Assembly (NCBI RefSeq): GCF_001861355.1
Contig: NZ_MASN01000052.1
Coordinates: forward strand, 186,001-250,000
Reading direction: 5' to 3'
DNA from: Natrialba sp. SSL1
GTDB lineage: Archaea > Halobacteriota > Halobacteria > Halobacteriales > Natrialbaceae
DNA: 64,000 nt
Shown: positions 27,179 through 36,584 of the stretch, one piece after another
How positions within the stretch are numbered: position 1 is the stretch's first letter
Layout of the letters: the number at the start of each line of letters is the position of its first letter
The notes under the pieces: generated by a model
Told to the model about the DNA's origin: nothing
Seen by the model: only the letters and a program-made list of their open reading frames with translations
The model's database searches: none
Translations under genes and position numbers: made by a program

Positions 27179-27400
27179 GCTGGACGAGAGTAGTGAGAGG
27201 GTGCTCTTACCGGTTGTGACCGGTCGCGATGGTAAAGCCGTTGGCTAGGGGATGGCGCGTTGGCTGGGAGATGGTGGGTTCGTCACGAATCCGACTCAGC
27301 AGCGCCCATTCGTTCACTAATCGGAGAGTATTCGGATGCAGAGAGAGGCAGTCAGCGCGAGATATTAAACTCCTTATGACTGGCCAGCGAGGTCATCGAT

Positions 27401-28288
27401 ATGATCCCGCCGATCGCAAACCGGTTCGTTGCCGGGGAGTCTCCCGCCGAGGCCCTCGATCACGTCCGAACCGTCAACCAGCGAGATGTCAACGTAATCG
27501 TCAATCTGCTCGGCGAACACTACGACGACCGCGCGCCCGCGAGCGACGACGCCGCGGAGTATCGCTCGCTTATCGAAGATATCGCAAACGCCGATCTCGA
27601 CGCCTGTATCTCCGTCAAACCCTCTCAACTCGGTCTCGACCTCGGCGAGGATGTCTTCCGCGAGGAACTTGAGGACATCGTCGCTACAGCAGCCGACCGC
27701 GGCGTTTTCGTCTGGGTCGATATGGAAGACCACACGACGACCGATGCGACCCTCGACGCCTACGAAGAACTTGCCCGGGAGTACTACGGCGGTGACGGTG
27801 GCGGCGAAACAGACTCTTCGTCGGACCCGTGGGCCGACGGCGGCGTTGGCGTCTGCGTCCAGGCGAACCTCAAGCGCACGCGCGAGGACATCGAACGCCT
27901 CGCCGACGTGCCGGGCAAGGTCCGCTTCGTCAAGGGCGCGTACGACGAGCCAGCCGACGTAGCCTACACGAACAGCCAGCGGGTCAACGAAGAATACGAG
28001 GCGCTACTCGAGTACGCCTTCGAGCACTTCGAGGATGGCGTCGCGGTCGGCAGTCACGATCCGGCGATGATCGAGCGGGCGATCGAGTTGCACGAGGAGT
28101 ACGGGACGGAGTTCGAGATTCAGATGCTGATGGGTGTGCGAGAGGACGCACAGTACGACCTCGCCGAGGAGCACGAGGTCTGGCAGTACGTCCCCTACGG
28201 CGGGCGCTGGAAGTCGTACTTCTATCGGCGTGTTATGGAGCGAAAGGAGAACCTCTGGTTCGCGCTGCGTGCGATCATCGGCCGGTAA
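27401..28288 (+). CDS. Proline dehydrogenase
   Basis: FAD-dependent oxidation of proline to pyrroline-5-carboxylate, feeding electrons to the membrane. Shortened TIM barrel typical of monofunctional ProDH: ISVKPSQLGLDL, FVWVDMEDHTTTDATLD, GVCVQANLKRTREDIERL, VRFVKGAYDEP and VGSHDPAMI, EIQMLMGVRED, and the C-terminal VPYGGRWKSYFYRRVMERKENL with the substrate-binding RR pair. Residues about 128-147 (GGDGGGETDSSSDPWADGG) are a low-complexity insertion. A TATTAAAC box lies at about 27364. Confidence 0.92.
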   Translation: MIPPIANRFVAGESPAEALDHVRTVNQRDVNVIVNLLGEHYDDRAPASDDAAEYRSLIEDIANADLDACISVKPSQLGLDLGEDVFREELEDIVATAADRGVFVWVDMEDHTTTDATLDAYEELAREYYGGDGGGETDSSSDPWADGGVGVCVQANLKRTREDIERLADVPGKVRFVKGAYDEPADVAYTNSQRVNEEYEALLEYAFEHFEDGVAVGSHDPAMIERAIELHEEYGTEFEIQMLMGVREDAQYDLAEEHEVWQYVPYGGRWKSYFYRRVMERKENLWFALRAIIGR

Positions 28289-28347
28289 CGAGTGCAAACG
28301 GGACCCAAAGGGAAGGGCTCATTAGCCCGTAGTGAGAGGGAATCGAC

Positions 28348-29031
28348 ATGGCTTCGTGGAAGCGGGACTTTGCGAGCGGCCTGATCGTCCTCGGGCCCGT
28401 CCTCATTACGCTCTACGTCATCTACTGGCTCTACGGCCTCATCGCCGGCATTACGCCCGGCCTCATTCTCGAAGCGGAGGCACTCGAGCCGTTGATTGCC
28501 GGCGAGCAGACGCGCGAGCAGCTCGCACAGTTCCTTCGTGTCGTCGTCGCACTGACGGTCCTCATTATTCTGACGTTCTCCGTCGGCTATCTCATGCGGA
28601 CGACGGTCGGCAGTCTGGTCGAGCGCCTCGTCGACAACGTCGCCAATCGGGTCCCCGTCATGCGCGTCGTCTACAACGCGTCGAAGATGGCCGCCGAAAC
28701 CGCCTTCGGTGAGCAGGAATCGCTCCAGACACCCGTCAAACTCGAGGTGTGGGACGGGCTTCGAATGACGGCGTTCAAGACGGGGAAAGTCACCGAAGAC
28801 GGCAGAGAGGTGCTGTTCCTCCCAACGTCGCCGAACATTACGACCGGGTTCGTCATCGAAGTCCACTCAGAGCGCATTACGGAGCTAGATGAGGACGTCG
28901 AGGATGCGCTGACGCGGGTGTTGAGCGCGGGCTTCGGCGATGCGGACCGAACACGCGGGATGGATGCGGGTGTTCCGATCGACGTGATCGACGAGAGCAG
29001 CGCGAAGAAGACACAGTCCGACGACGATTGA
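28348..29031 (+). CDS. DUF502 family membrane protein
   Basis: Two hydrophobic helices (about residues 9-36 and 66-92) precede a soluble domain with VERLVDNVANRVPVMRVVYNASKMAAE, EVLFLPTSPNITTGFVIEV and an acidic end. DUF502 proteins occur in bacteria, archaea and plants; a role in trafficking of other membrane proteins has been shown only in plants. It starts 59 bases after the proline dehydrogenase stop and could be cotranscribed. Confidence 0.85.
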   Translation: MASWKRDFASGLIVLGPVLITLYVIYWLYGLIAGITPGLILEAEALEPLIAGEQTREQLAQFLRVVVALTVLIILTFSVGYLMRTTVGSLVERLVDNVANRVPVMRVVYNASKMAAETAFGEQESLQTPVKLEVWDGLRMTAFKTGKVTEDGREVLFLPTSPNITTGFVIEVHSERITELDEDVEDALTRVLSAGFGDADRTRGMDAGVPIDVIDESSAKKTQSDDD

Positions 29032-29037
29032 GCGGTT

Positions 29038-29076
29038 TTCCGTTTCCGTTTCTGTTTCTGTTCGCGTTCCCGTTCT
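29038..29076. repeat. Degenerate CGTTTC hexamer run
   Basis: Six or seven imperfect copies of CGTTTC/TGTTTC directly after the DUF502 stop, in a T-rich tract that may also serve as terminator. The rest of the spacer up to 29242 shows no gene. Confidence 0.55.
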
Positions 29077-29242
29077 CCCCTCCGATTCCTGTCGCGGGCC
29101 ACGGCAAGTAGCCTAGTCGCTCCTGGAAGAAGTCACGAAAGTAGAATCGACGCAGAAACCCGGTTTTGAGTGTGAACGTGTCCGTTCCCACCTCACGTTT
29201 TCCAGAACCGTTCCAAAGACGCGAGCAAGCAGAGCGTGACTC

Positions 29243-30172
29243 TCAAACGTACTGGAACCACTCGTCGTACTCGTCGGTCGTCCGCTCGACGACATCGAAG
29301 AACCGCGACTGGATATCCTCGGTCACGGGACCGCGCGAACCGTCACCGATGACGACGTTGTCGACCTTCCGGATCGGCGTCACCTCTGCCGCAGAGCCGG
29401 TGAAGAACAGTTCGTCAGCCGTGTTGAGTTCGCCTCGCGAAATCGAGACGTTGTCGTGGACCGTATAGCCCAGATCCTCGGCGAGCGTGATCACCGTGTT
29501 GCGGGTGATGCCGTCGAGAATCGACTCCGAGAGCCCCGGCGTGAAGATCTCGCCGTCACGGACGAGGAAGATGTTCTCCCCTGGCCCTTCGGCGACGTTA
29601 CCCTCCTTGTTGAGGACCAGTGCCTCGGCGTAGCCGTTCCGGCGTGCCTCCTCGCCCGCGAGCAGACTGTTGGCGTACAGCCCCGTGGTCTTGGCGTTCG
29701 TCGGCACCTGACTCGAGGCGTGCTTGCGCCAGGAAGAGACCATCACGTCGATACCCTTCTCGAGTGCCTCCTCGCCGAGGTAGGTGCCCCAGGGCCAGGC
29801 GGCGATAGCGGTTCGAGTCGGGCAGTCGTCGGGGCTGACGCCGAGTGAGTTGTAGCCGTAGAAAGCCACTGGGCGAATGTAACACGAGGAGAGATCCTGG
29901 CGGCGGATGAGCTCGAGCGTGGCCTCGGTGAGCTCCTCGCGCGAGTGGTCGATCTCCATCTCGTAGGGCTGTGCGGACTGGAAGAGACGGTCGAGGTGTT
30001 CCTCCCAGCGGAAGATTGCGGGGCCGTTTTCGGTCTCGTAGCAACGTGCGCCTTCGAAGATGCCGCTGCCGTAGTGGAGGCCGTGCGTGAGGACGTGGAT
30101 TTGGGCGTCGTCCCAGTCGACGAATTCACCGTCCATCCAGATCGTGTCGACGTCCATGTCGTCGAATCCCAT
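29243..30172 (-). CDS. ilvE: Branched-chain amino acid aminotransferase
   Basis: PLP class IV transaminase for the last step of Val, Leu and Ile synthesis. WMDGEFVDWDDAQIHVLTHGLHYGSGIFEGARCY is the canonical N-terminus; the PLP lysine is within TNAKTTGLYANSLLAG, and EALVLNKEGNVAEGPGENIFLVRDG and ELFFTGSAAEVTPI are family signatures. The start was set at MGFDDMDVDTIW (30172), 25 codons into the open frame. Length is 309 residues as expected. Confidence 0.95.
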   Translation of the reverse strand: MGFDDMDVDTIWMDGEFVDWDDAQIHVLTHGLHYGSGIFEGARCYETENGPAIFRWEEHLDRLFQSAQPYEMEIDHSREELTEATLELIRRQDLSSCYIRPVAFYGYNSLGVSPDDCPTRTAIAAWPWGTYLGEEALEKGIDVMVSSWRKHASSQVPTNAKTTGLYANSLLAGEEARRNGYAEALVLNKEGNVAEGPGENIFLVRDGEIFTPGLSESILDGITRNTVITLAEDLGYTVHDNVSISRGELNTADELFFTGSAAEVTPIRKVDNVVIGDGSRGPVTEDIQSRFFDVVERTTDEYDEWFQYV

Positions 30173-30282
30173 GATGAAGTGTGTTGCAAGCCACCGTACT
30201 AAGTGTTCGCGATTTCCGAGGCAAGCCCTGCCTGTGGTGAGTCTCACGGCGGGGCGGACAAGTCACGGCTTACCGGTCCGGA

Positions 30283-32346
30283 TTAGTCCCGGAAGCGGGT
30301 TGTCTCGATCACGACAGCGACGAAACCGACGACACCGATGGCAACGGCCCCGAACTGTAACAGCGTCGCGAAAGCGCTGTCGGGACTCGAGTCGTGGTCT
30401 TCGTGCTCGTCGTGAGCATGGTCCGCATGGTCATCGTGCTCGTCGTCATGCTCGTGATCGTGCTCGCCGTGGGCGTGACCGCCGTGACCGTCCGCCGACA
30501 CGGCAGTTGCATCGATCCATTCACTCACGTACGATCCGTCGGGAGCGCCGGTCACGCGAAGCTCCCAGTGACCCTCGTCTGGAAGGGGTTGAACCGTCGC
30601 GTACGTGCCGTCGTCGTGGGCCTCGAGTTCGACCTCGATCTCCGTCCCCTCCTCGCTGCTTGCAAGCAGTCGGACAGATTGGTCCGATTCGATCGGCTCC
30701 CCGTCGTCAAGGAATGTAATCTCGAAGACGATCGGCTCGTCCGTCTCGAGCGTGAACGACTCGTTTGTCCCGTCGACGGCCGGGAGCGCTGTCACCTCGA
30801 CGAGCACATCGTCGTACTCGTACTCGATCGTCGCTTCGGTAACGTCGTCGTCAACACCCGCGACCGCGGCCGTCGGCGCGGACGTAAGCACACCAGAGAG
30901 GAGCACGACCACGATCAAGAGTGCGACCTCGAGTCGAACAGCGTGAGCAATTCGGGATCCCGTGGTGAAGTCATCGTCCCGGTCGACTCCACCGTCGGTG
31001 CTCGCCGGTCGTGCGTCGCCAGTCGCCCCAGTTTTGCCGGCCGACTCGAGTCGTCCCAGGAGGACGAACCGAGTGACGCCACCGAGTGCGAGCGCCGCGG
31101 CGATGAGGACCAGTTTCGCGACCAGCGTGAGGCCGTAGAACGTGTCCGTGAGACCGTCAGCGGTCGGAACGTGCCAGGAGGCAAGGACGAGTCCCGTCGT
31201 CACGACGAGTGTGACGCCGACGAGCGCAAGGATCGAGTATCGGCGGATCGTTCGCGCGAGGAGCGCGGATCGGTCGTCGGTGTCGGCCGCGCGAACGTGT
31301 GGAAGGACGACGAACGCGAGGACGACCAGGCCACCGACCCAGAGGCCAGCGCCGACGAGGTGGACGAAGTCGACGAGCGCTCCCTGGAGTCGGTCGATCG
31401 CAGTCGCCGAGTGACTCGTCCAGGCGATCGTTCCCGCGATAGCGAGTGCCCCGATGAACGTGCCGACGAGCGACGTGCGACGGGGAGGCCGTCTACGAGT
31501 TATCGCCACCGTGAGCCCGACCAACGCGAGGCTGAGGACGGACTGGACGAGCCAGGCCTGACCGAGTGGCGTCTCCGCGAATTGGGTGATCGTCTCGACC
31601 GAGAGTGGCCCCAGTGCCGTGCTCCGAGCGAGTCCGAGGGCGAACGCCCCGACGAACATGAGTACTGCAGCACCGACGAGTAGTCGGGTGAGGCGGCGGT
31701 CGATTGCCTCTCGTCGCTGCGTGCGAGCGAAGGCTGGACCGACCGCAAGGGTCGTGATCGCCGGAATGCCGATCAGGCCGACGACGCCGATGAGCAACAG
31801 CGCTTTCGCGCCCGCCTCGACCGGTGGAACCGACTCGTCCGTCTCGTCGTCTTCGTACCCCTCGAGAACGGCGTCGCGGTCGAGCGGTTCGTCGCCGACG
31901 GCGAAGAAGAACGAGCCCGAGGTGGTGTGGCCGTCGTCAGCGAGGACTTCCCAGTCGACGGTGTACATGCCGTCCTCACCGCCACTGTCAGCGTCAACGT
32001 CGGCGTCAGCCTCGGCGTCGGCGTCTTCAATCGGCACGCGAACGATCTGCGTATCGTCGGAATCGATCTCGGGTTCGGCCGAGACGACCTCGCCGTCCGG
32101 ACCCTCAATGGTGATGTCAGCATTGACAACGCCGTCACCCGAGAAGTAGAGGGATACCTCCTCGGGTACGTCATCAACCTGCTCACCGTTTGCCGGGTCC
32201 GATTCGCTCAGGTAGGCGTGGGCCGCGGCCGGCGTCGCGACGAGTCCAATCGCGAGTGCAGCGACGACGAGACACGCGAGTATCGCCGCGAGAAGCGACC
32301 GGCGAGCGGGCACGTCGCGTTCAGTGAGCGACGATCTCGAACGCAT
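30283..32346 (-). CDS. CopC-CopD fusion, copper resistance/uptake membrane protein
   Basis: Secreted CopC domain joined to a CopD-like membrane domain, probably binding extracellular Cu(II) and moving or buffering copper. The Sec signal peptide ends AAA|HAYL, leaving His43 as mature N-terminus, as in CopC copper sites; LADDGHTTSGSFFF provides the second histidine and acidic residues. About eight membrane helices follow (residues about 175-430). After a further extracellular domain (about 440-640) there is a His/Asp/Glu tail (HGGHAHGEHDHEHDDE...), likely metal-binding, then a final hydrophobic helix. Three bases separate it from the upstream lipoprotein gene. Confidence 0.88.
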   Translation of the reverse strand: MRSRSSLTERDVPARRSLLAAILACLVVAALAIGLVATPAAAHAYLSESDPANGEQVDDVPEEVSLYFSGDGVVNADITIEGPDGEVVSAEPEIDSDDTQIVRVPIEDADAEADADVDADSGGEDGMYTVDWEVLADDGHTTSGSFFFAVGDEPLDRDAVLEGYEDDETDESVPPVEAGAKALLLIGVVGLIGIPAITTLAVGPAFARTQRREAIDRRLTRLLVGAAVLMFVGAFALGLARSTALGPLSVETITQFAETPLGQAWLVQSVLSLALVGLTVAITRRRPPRRTSLVGTFIGALAIAGTIAWTSHSATAIDRLQGALVDFVHLVGAGLWVGGLVVLAFVVLPHVRAADTDDRSALLARTIRRYSILALVGVTLVVTTGLVLASWHVPTADGLTDTFYGLTLVAKLVLIAAALALGGVTRFVLLGRLESAGKTGATGDARPASTDGGVDRDDDFTTGSRIAHAVRLEVALLIVVVLLSGVLTSAPTAAVAGVDDDVTEATIEYEYDDVLVEVTALPAVDGTNESFTLETDEPIVFEITFLDDGEPIESDQSVRLLASSEEGTEIEVELEAHDDGTYATVQPLPDEGHWELRVTGAPDGSYVSEWIDATAVSADGHGGHAHGEHDHEHDDEHDDHADHAHDEHEDHDSSPDSAFATLLQFGAVAIGVVGFVAVVIETTRFRD

Positions 32347-32349
32347 TAG

Positions 32350-33603
32350 TTAGCGGAGTCGACTGGAGTAGCCGACGCCCGAGTCTCCGACGTACTGGAC
32401 TGTGTCGACGCCTTCCTCGACCTCAACGTGGTCGACGACTTCCTGTGCTTCCATATCCACGATCGCGATGATTCCGTCCTCGTCGGCGGGCGTAATGAAG
32501 TAGTCGCCGCCGGCGACGCCGGAACGGTGGAAGTGGTGGGCACCCTCGGGGCGGACGATGTCGCCGACGTCGACCGTCTCGACGACGGCGAGTTCGTCGA
32601 CGTCGATGATCGACGCCTCGTCGGTGTGGGTGTGGGCGGTTGCGGCGTAGAGCGTGCCGTCCTCACTCTCGTGATAGCGAAGCGCGTCGGGGCCCTCCCC
32701 GACGTCGACGACGCCGAGTTCCTCGCTATCCTCGCTGGTCGCGTCGATGAACCGGATGCTGTCCCCGTCGAGGAAGCCGAGTACCTGCTCGTCGGGCGAG
32801 AGATACATCCCGCCAGAGAACTCGAGTGTGTCGACGATGTCGTCGTCCTCGGTGTCCACGACGACAGTCTCGTCCCCGAACTCGAAGTACGCCAGCCCCG
32901 TTTCAGGGCTGTACGCCTTGTAGTGGGTTCCCTGATCGTCGTCGTCGAATTCGATGAAGTCGCTTCGCTCGTAGTTTTCGAGGTCGATCACCGGTGCGCC
33001 GGGATCGTTCACGTTCGTCGCGTACCCCATCGAGCCGAAGTCCTCGTGGTAGAGCAGTTTGCCGTGGCCCTCGTTCTCGAGGCCCGATTCGACGATGTCG
33101 GTGACCTCGTGAGAGTCAGTGTCGATGACGTAGAACATGCCTTCGTCGTCCGAGTGAACCCACATCTCGTCGTCGTTCGGGTGATACATGTGCGTTGGCC
33201 CCGGACCGATGTCGACTTCGTCGACGATCTCGCGGCCGTCGGTGTCGATGACGAGCACCTGCGAGGGTGACTCTCGAATGACGTAGATCTCGCTGTAGTC
33301 CGCAGTGATTCGCGGATCGCCCCACCCTTCGTCGTCGAGATCATCCGTGATCTCGTCGACGACCGCACCGTTCTCGGGGTCGATGATCGCGATTGTATTC
33401 GGCGCGAAGGCGTACACGAGCCCTTCACTGCCATCACCATCACCATCGCCATCGCCGTTACCATTGTCGTCACCGTTCCCCGTCCCGTCTCCACCGTTCT
33501 CCGCACCGTTTTCATCGTCGTCGCTCAGACAGCCGGCGAGCGCAACCACAAACCCGCCGCCCATTGCCTGCACGAACCGTCGTCGATCTGTGGAGGGATC
33601 CAT
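32350..33603 (-). CDS. Tat-exported beta-propeller lipoprotein (YncE/YVTN-like)
   Basis: The N-terminus has a twin-arginine motif (DRRRFVQAMGG) and lipobox LAGC, so it is anchored outside the cell. A Gly/Asp/Asn linker (residues 27-58, GDGDGDGDG type) leads to repeated propeller blades with motifs such as VLVIDTDGREIVDEVDIG, FYVIDTDSHEVTDIV and IAIVDMEAQEVVDHVEV. Many His residues (HMYHPND, GHGKLLYHED, HTHTDE, GAHHFHRSG) suggest metal binding. It shares an operon with the CopC-CopD gene, three bases downstream, so copper handling is likely. Confidence 0.8.
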   Translation of the reverse strand: MDPSTDRRRFVQAMGGGFVVALAGCLSDDDENGAENGGDGTGNGDDNGNGDGDGDGDGSEGLVYAFAPNTIAIIDPENGAVVDEITDDLDDEGWGDPRITADYSEIYVIRESPSQVLVIDTDGREIVDEVDIGPGPTHMYHPNDDEMWVHSDDEGMFYVIDTDSHEVTDIVESGLENEGHGKLLYHEDFGSMGYATNVNDPGAPVIDLENYERSDFIEFDDDDQGTHYKAYSPETGLAYFEFGDETVVVDTEDDDIVDTLEFSGGMYLSPDEQVLGFLDGDSIRFIDATSEDSEELGVVDVGEGPDALRYHESEDGTLYAATAHTHTDEASIIDVDELAVVETVDVGDIVRPEGAHHFHRSGVAGGDYFITPADEDGIIAIVDMEAQEVVDHVEVEEGVDTVQYVGDSGVGYSSRLR

Positions 33604-33735
33604 ACCCGACTCTCCACACTCCGTATTATTCGTGGTTATGGTACGGCTGTCGAAAACGTGGTTCAGTTCTTGAATCCCGAACGCGGGGACGACCGCTACC
33701 GGTCTACCAGTCTAGCGACCTGACCATCTATCCAC
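33604..33735. other. Intergenic spacer, promoter of the copper operon
   Basis: Contains TCCGTATTATTCGTGG near 33622-33635, a plausible TATA region about 25-30 bases before the ATG at 33603 on the minus strand. No gene seen. Confidence 0.4.
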
Positions 33736-34260
33736 CTACCGCTCTCCCGACTCGTCGAGCAGTCCATCCACCAGCCGCGTAAACCGGTCGACCAACCGAT
33801 CCGGCACCGTCGGCTCGACCGTCGACAGCAACCGACCGGTCCCCTCCGCGTTCGCGAGTCGAAGCGTCACTCGATTGCGCTCGTCGTAGGACTTCTCGAC
33901 GACCCCCTGTTCGACGAGTCGGTCGAGGTGGTACTCGAGTGTACTCCGTGCAATGCCGAGCGTGTCAGCGACCGCGCCCGGAGTTGCGGGTTCGTGTTCG
34001 ATGAGATGGACGACGATGGTGCGGGCGGTTTCGCGCCGGAAGAGTGCAAGGGTGGCGCGTTCCCACTCGTCGTACTCGGGAGGATAGTAGTGGGTTCGAC
34101 CGTAGAACTCGCTGCGGACGAGTTCGTCCGCGGCGAGGAGTTGGCGGATGTGGTACTGGACCTGTCCGGGGGCGAACTCGGATTCGCGGACGAGTTCGTT
34201 GAAGTGAATGCCGGCGTTGTCCTGTACGTGGGTTCGAATCTGGCGTCGGGTTGTCGTCAT
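33736..34260 (-). CDS. Double winged-helix transcriptional regulator
   Basis: About 174 residues with two consecutive wHTH units: RQIRTHVQDNAGIHFNELVRESEFAPGQVQYHIRQLLAADELV (about residues 5-50) and TARTIVVHLIEHEPATPGAVADTLGIARSTLEYHLDRLVEQGVVEKSY (about 78-125). This layout is common in haloarchaeal regulators of the MarR/ArsR-like group. It is divergent from the membrane protein gene at 34633, and the two families often neighbour each other, so the pair may act together. Start set at MTTTRRQIRTHV. Confidence 0.82.
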   Translation of the reverse strand: MTTTRRQIRTHVQDNAGIHFNELVRESEFAPGQVQYHIRQLLAADELVRSEFYGRTHYYPPEYDEWERATLALFRRETARTIVVHLIEHEPATPGAVADTLGIARSTLEYHLDRLVEQGVVEKSYDERNRVTLRLANAEGTGRLLSTVEPTVPDRLVDRFTRLVDGLLDESGER

Positions 34261-34332
34261 AGTGTGAGAGAGTGGTGTGTCTGCTGGAGATTGGCAGTGG
34301 ATAGGGGGTGGGGTACAGTTGCGTTGGGGAGA

Positions 34333-34421
34333 TTGGTTGTAGTTGTGGTCGCGGTTGTGGTTGTGGTCGCGGTCGCGGTTGTGGTCACGGTCGCAATCGT
34401 AATCGTAATCGTAGTCGACTA
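34333..34421. repeat. Degenerate GGTTGTGGTCGC hexamer repeat
   Basis: About fourteen imperfect copies of a six-base unit (GGTTGT, GGTCGC, AATCGT). It lies upstream of the regulator gene and would encode a YDYDYDCDRDHNRD-type peptide on the minus strand, but that frame has no other support. Confidence 0.8.
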
Positions 34422-34632
34422 CGAGTTGGGTAGCAGCGCCTATGGGCGCGACCACCATAACGCGTTTTGCTCGTTCCCGATCGTCGGGAACGTTCCGAAA
34501 TCCGAATCGTGAGCGTCGTGAGGGAGAGCGTATCGCCGGTCAGCGGACGGCGGTTCGCTCTGCCGCCGGAAAAGGGACGATCGAAGCACATACGTCGGTT
34601 CGTTCCGGACCATCGCACGTAGCTTCGTGTCG

Positions 34633-34962
34633 ATGAACCATACGAATCCGTTCGAGGTCGAGTGGCTCGCGCCCGAGTTCGCGCCCGTGTTACTCGCCGT
34701 AATTTTCCTCGCGGTCGCCGGCACGACGATCCTCTTTGGCGCGGCGGTCGTGGCCTACTCGCGGCGGCGAACGACCCGTTATCTGTTGATCACGATCGTG
34801 CTCGGGCTGCTCGTCGCGCGGTCGCTGGTCGGACTCGGAACCGTGTTCGGCCTCGTCCCGATGACGGTACACCACCTCGTCGAACACAGCAGCGACTTCG
34901 CGATTGCTGTCCTCGTCCTGTACGCCGTCTATCGCAGCGGAACGGCAGCATCGACCGAGTAA
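34633..34962 (+). CDS. Three-helix haloarchaeal membrane protein
   Basis: About 109 residues with three hydrophobic segments: FAPVLLAVIFLAVAGTTILFGAAVVAY, YLLITIVLGLLVARSLVGLGTVFGLV and FAIAVLVLYAVYRSG. The loop MTVHHLVEHSSD is His-rich. The topology and the divergent wHTH regulator match a recurrent haloarchaeal pair of unknown function. An in-frame GTG lies two codons upstream of the chosen ATG. Confidence 0.72.
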   Translation: MNHTNPFEVEWLAPEFAPVLLAVIFLAVAGTTILFGAAVVAYSRRRTTRYLLITIVLGLLVARSLVGLGTVFGLVPMTVHHLVEHSSDFAIAVLVLYAVYRSGTAASTE

Positions 34963-34992
34963 GAGACCGACGTATGCTCGGTGGTCTGTTCC

Positions 34993-35718
34993 TCAGGCAA
35001 GCCGGTCGATGACGTCCCGTCCCTCGAGGTACGCGAACTCGTGGTCGGCGGCGTATGCGCGCGCATCTGCCGGCGAGAGTGCTTCACCCGTTTCGTCGTC
35101 TAACATCTCACAGACGACGACGGCGGGCGAGAGCGTGGTTTCCGCGGCGAGCGCGAGGCCGAGTTCGGTGTGGCCCTCACGCTGTGCCAGCAGCTCCGGT
35201 GCACCCTTCAGCAGGTGGACGTGGCCCGGAACGCGGAACTCCTCGGCGAACGCGGTCGCGTCAGGATCGGCCGCAGCCTCACCGAGCGCCTGAATCGTCG
35301 TCGAACGGTCGTTGTCCGTGATCCCGGTGTAGGTGTCGCGGTGATTGACCGTCAGCGAGAACGACGAGCGCTCGTCGTAGCCGAGCTGGTGGTCGGCGGT
35401 CGCGGGATGGTCGACCTCCTCGCCGTAGAACGGCAGGTCGAACGCCTCGGCCGTCTCGTGCCCGAGTGCGACACAGACCAGTCCGCCGGCGTCGTTTCGG
35501 AGTCGAGCAACGGCATCTGGTGTGACGAAATCGGCGTGATAGATCAGGTCAGTCTCGCCTTCACGGTCCGCCGCATCGTGGACGAGAATCGGCTCACCGG
35601 CCTGTAACGCGGCCAGCGCGTCGTCCACGGAGGCGTCACCAGCGGTGTCGAGACTCGCGTTCGCATCGCCGGATCCGCTCGTCCCGCCCGACGTCGTTCC
35701 CGCGTGCTGGCCCGTCAT
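34993..35718 (-). CDS. ribB: 3,4-dihydroxy-2-butanone 4-phosphate synthase
   Basis: Makes the four-carbon precursor of riboflavin from ribulose 5-phosphate. Active-site segments: [69 protein letters not shown]. Residues 1-30 are a Gly/Ser/Thr-rich extension. In archaea the usual DREGE and HTE metal ligands are kept, as here. The start overlaps the stop of the kinase gene by four bases, so the two riboflavin genes form one operon. Confidence 0.93.
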   Translation of the reverse strand: MTGQHAGTTSGGTSGSGDANASLDTAGDASVDDALAALQAGEPILVHDAADREGETDLIYHADFVTPDAVARLRNDAGGLVCVALGHETAEAFDLPFYGEEVDHPATADHQLGYDERSSFSLTVNHRDTYTGITDNDRSTTIQALGEAAADPDATAFAEEFRVPGHVHLLKGAPELLAQREGHTELGLALAAETTLSPAVVVCEMLDDETGEALSPADARAYAADHEFAYLEGRDVIDRLA

Positions 35719-36422
35719 TCGCGATCACCCACCGAAATCGTGACGTGGTCGTCGTCGGCCAACTCGAGTTCGTCCCGGAGCTTCTCGGGGGCGATGACCT
35801 CGAGTTGGTCCTCGTCGTGGTGGGTCCGTTCCGGCGCGATGGTGTGGGCGTTCTCGTAGGTCTGCCCGTCGGCGGTCTCGACCGTGGCCGAGTAGCAGAC
35901 GGCGGGACCGTAGGTGCGGTCGTCGTCCTCCCAGCCGTCGATCGGGACGGGATCGAGCGAGGAGACGGCGCTCCGGCGGCGGACGCTCTCGTCTCGAAGT
36001 TCGACGTTGAGCGTGCCGGGAAACGGCTCGTATCCGAGGCGGTCCTCAAACTGGCGCTGGTAGCCGGGCAGCGAGATGTAGTGGCGACCCTCACCCATAC
36101 CGCTGGTGACGGTGCCTTCGAGTTCGACCTCCGAGTCTGCCTCGAAGATGCGACGATAGTCCTCATACTCGGCGTGGAGCGCGCGCTCGCCATCGTCGGT
36201 GATGGCCACCCACTGTCCGTCGCTGACCGTATCGCGTTCGAGGAGGGCAGCGCTTTCGAGGCGCTGGAGGCGACGGGAGGCGGTCTGGTTGGAGGCGTCG
36301 AGGCGGTCTGCGAGGTGAGAACAGGAGATTTTGACGTCGCCCGCGAGCCCGCCCTCGAGTGCGAGAAGCTTCAGGACGGCGAGTTCGTCGTGGCCGACGG
36401 CAGATTCCGCTGTCGTTGACAT
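35715..36422 (-). CDS. ribK: CTP-dependent riboflavin kinase with N-terminal HTH
   Basis: Archaeal FMN-forming kinase that uses CTP. The N-terminal wHTH (residues about 10-75: [43 protein letters not shown]) probably autoregulates the operon; the C-terminal DUF120 domain begins [23 protein letters not shown] and continues [13 protein letters not shown], both catalytic-site landmarks. Start [17 protein letters not shown] lies 17 codons inside the open frame. Its stop overlaps ribB. Confidence 0.93.
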   Translation of the reverse strand: MSTTAESAVGHDELAVLKLLALEGGLAGDVKISCSHLADRLDASNQTASRRLQRLESAALLERDTVSDGQWVAITDDGERALHAEYEDYRRIFEADSEVELEGTVTSGMGEGRHYISLPGYQRQFEDRLGYEPFPGTLNVELRDESVRRRSAVSSLDPVPIDGWEDDDRTYGPAVCYSATVETADGQTYENAHTIAPERTHHDEDQLEVIAPEKLRDELELADDDHVTISVGDRE

Positions 36423-36584
36423 AGACGAGGCTTTGTCAGCGCCAGTCAAAAGCGTACCGAATGTGGTATGCATATCAAAACTGCTACGCCGTTCGTGAGC
36501 GTTTATTCGCGCTTCGCTACCGTCGTCTTCGTGTGGCCGAGCAAAAGCCCTCCGATAGCGGTGGCGTTTCTGGAGGGTCGCTCA
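36423..36584. other. Spacer between ribK and the DICT pseudogene
   Basis: No gene with coding bias. Contains GTATGCATATC near 36466-36475, a possible TATA-like site for ribK. Confidence 0.4.

Noticed and set aside
27179-27400. Possible small gene or RNA between ddh and proline dehydrogenase
   Set aside because: Only an imperfect ACCGG inverted repeat and a promoter-like TATTAAAC are present; no coding bias.
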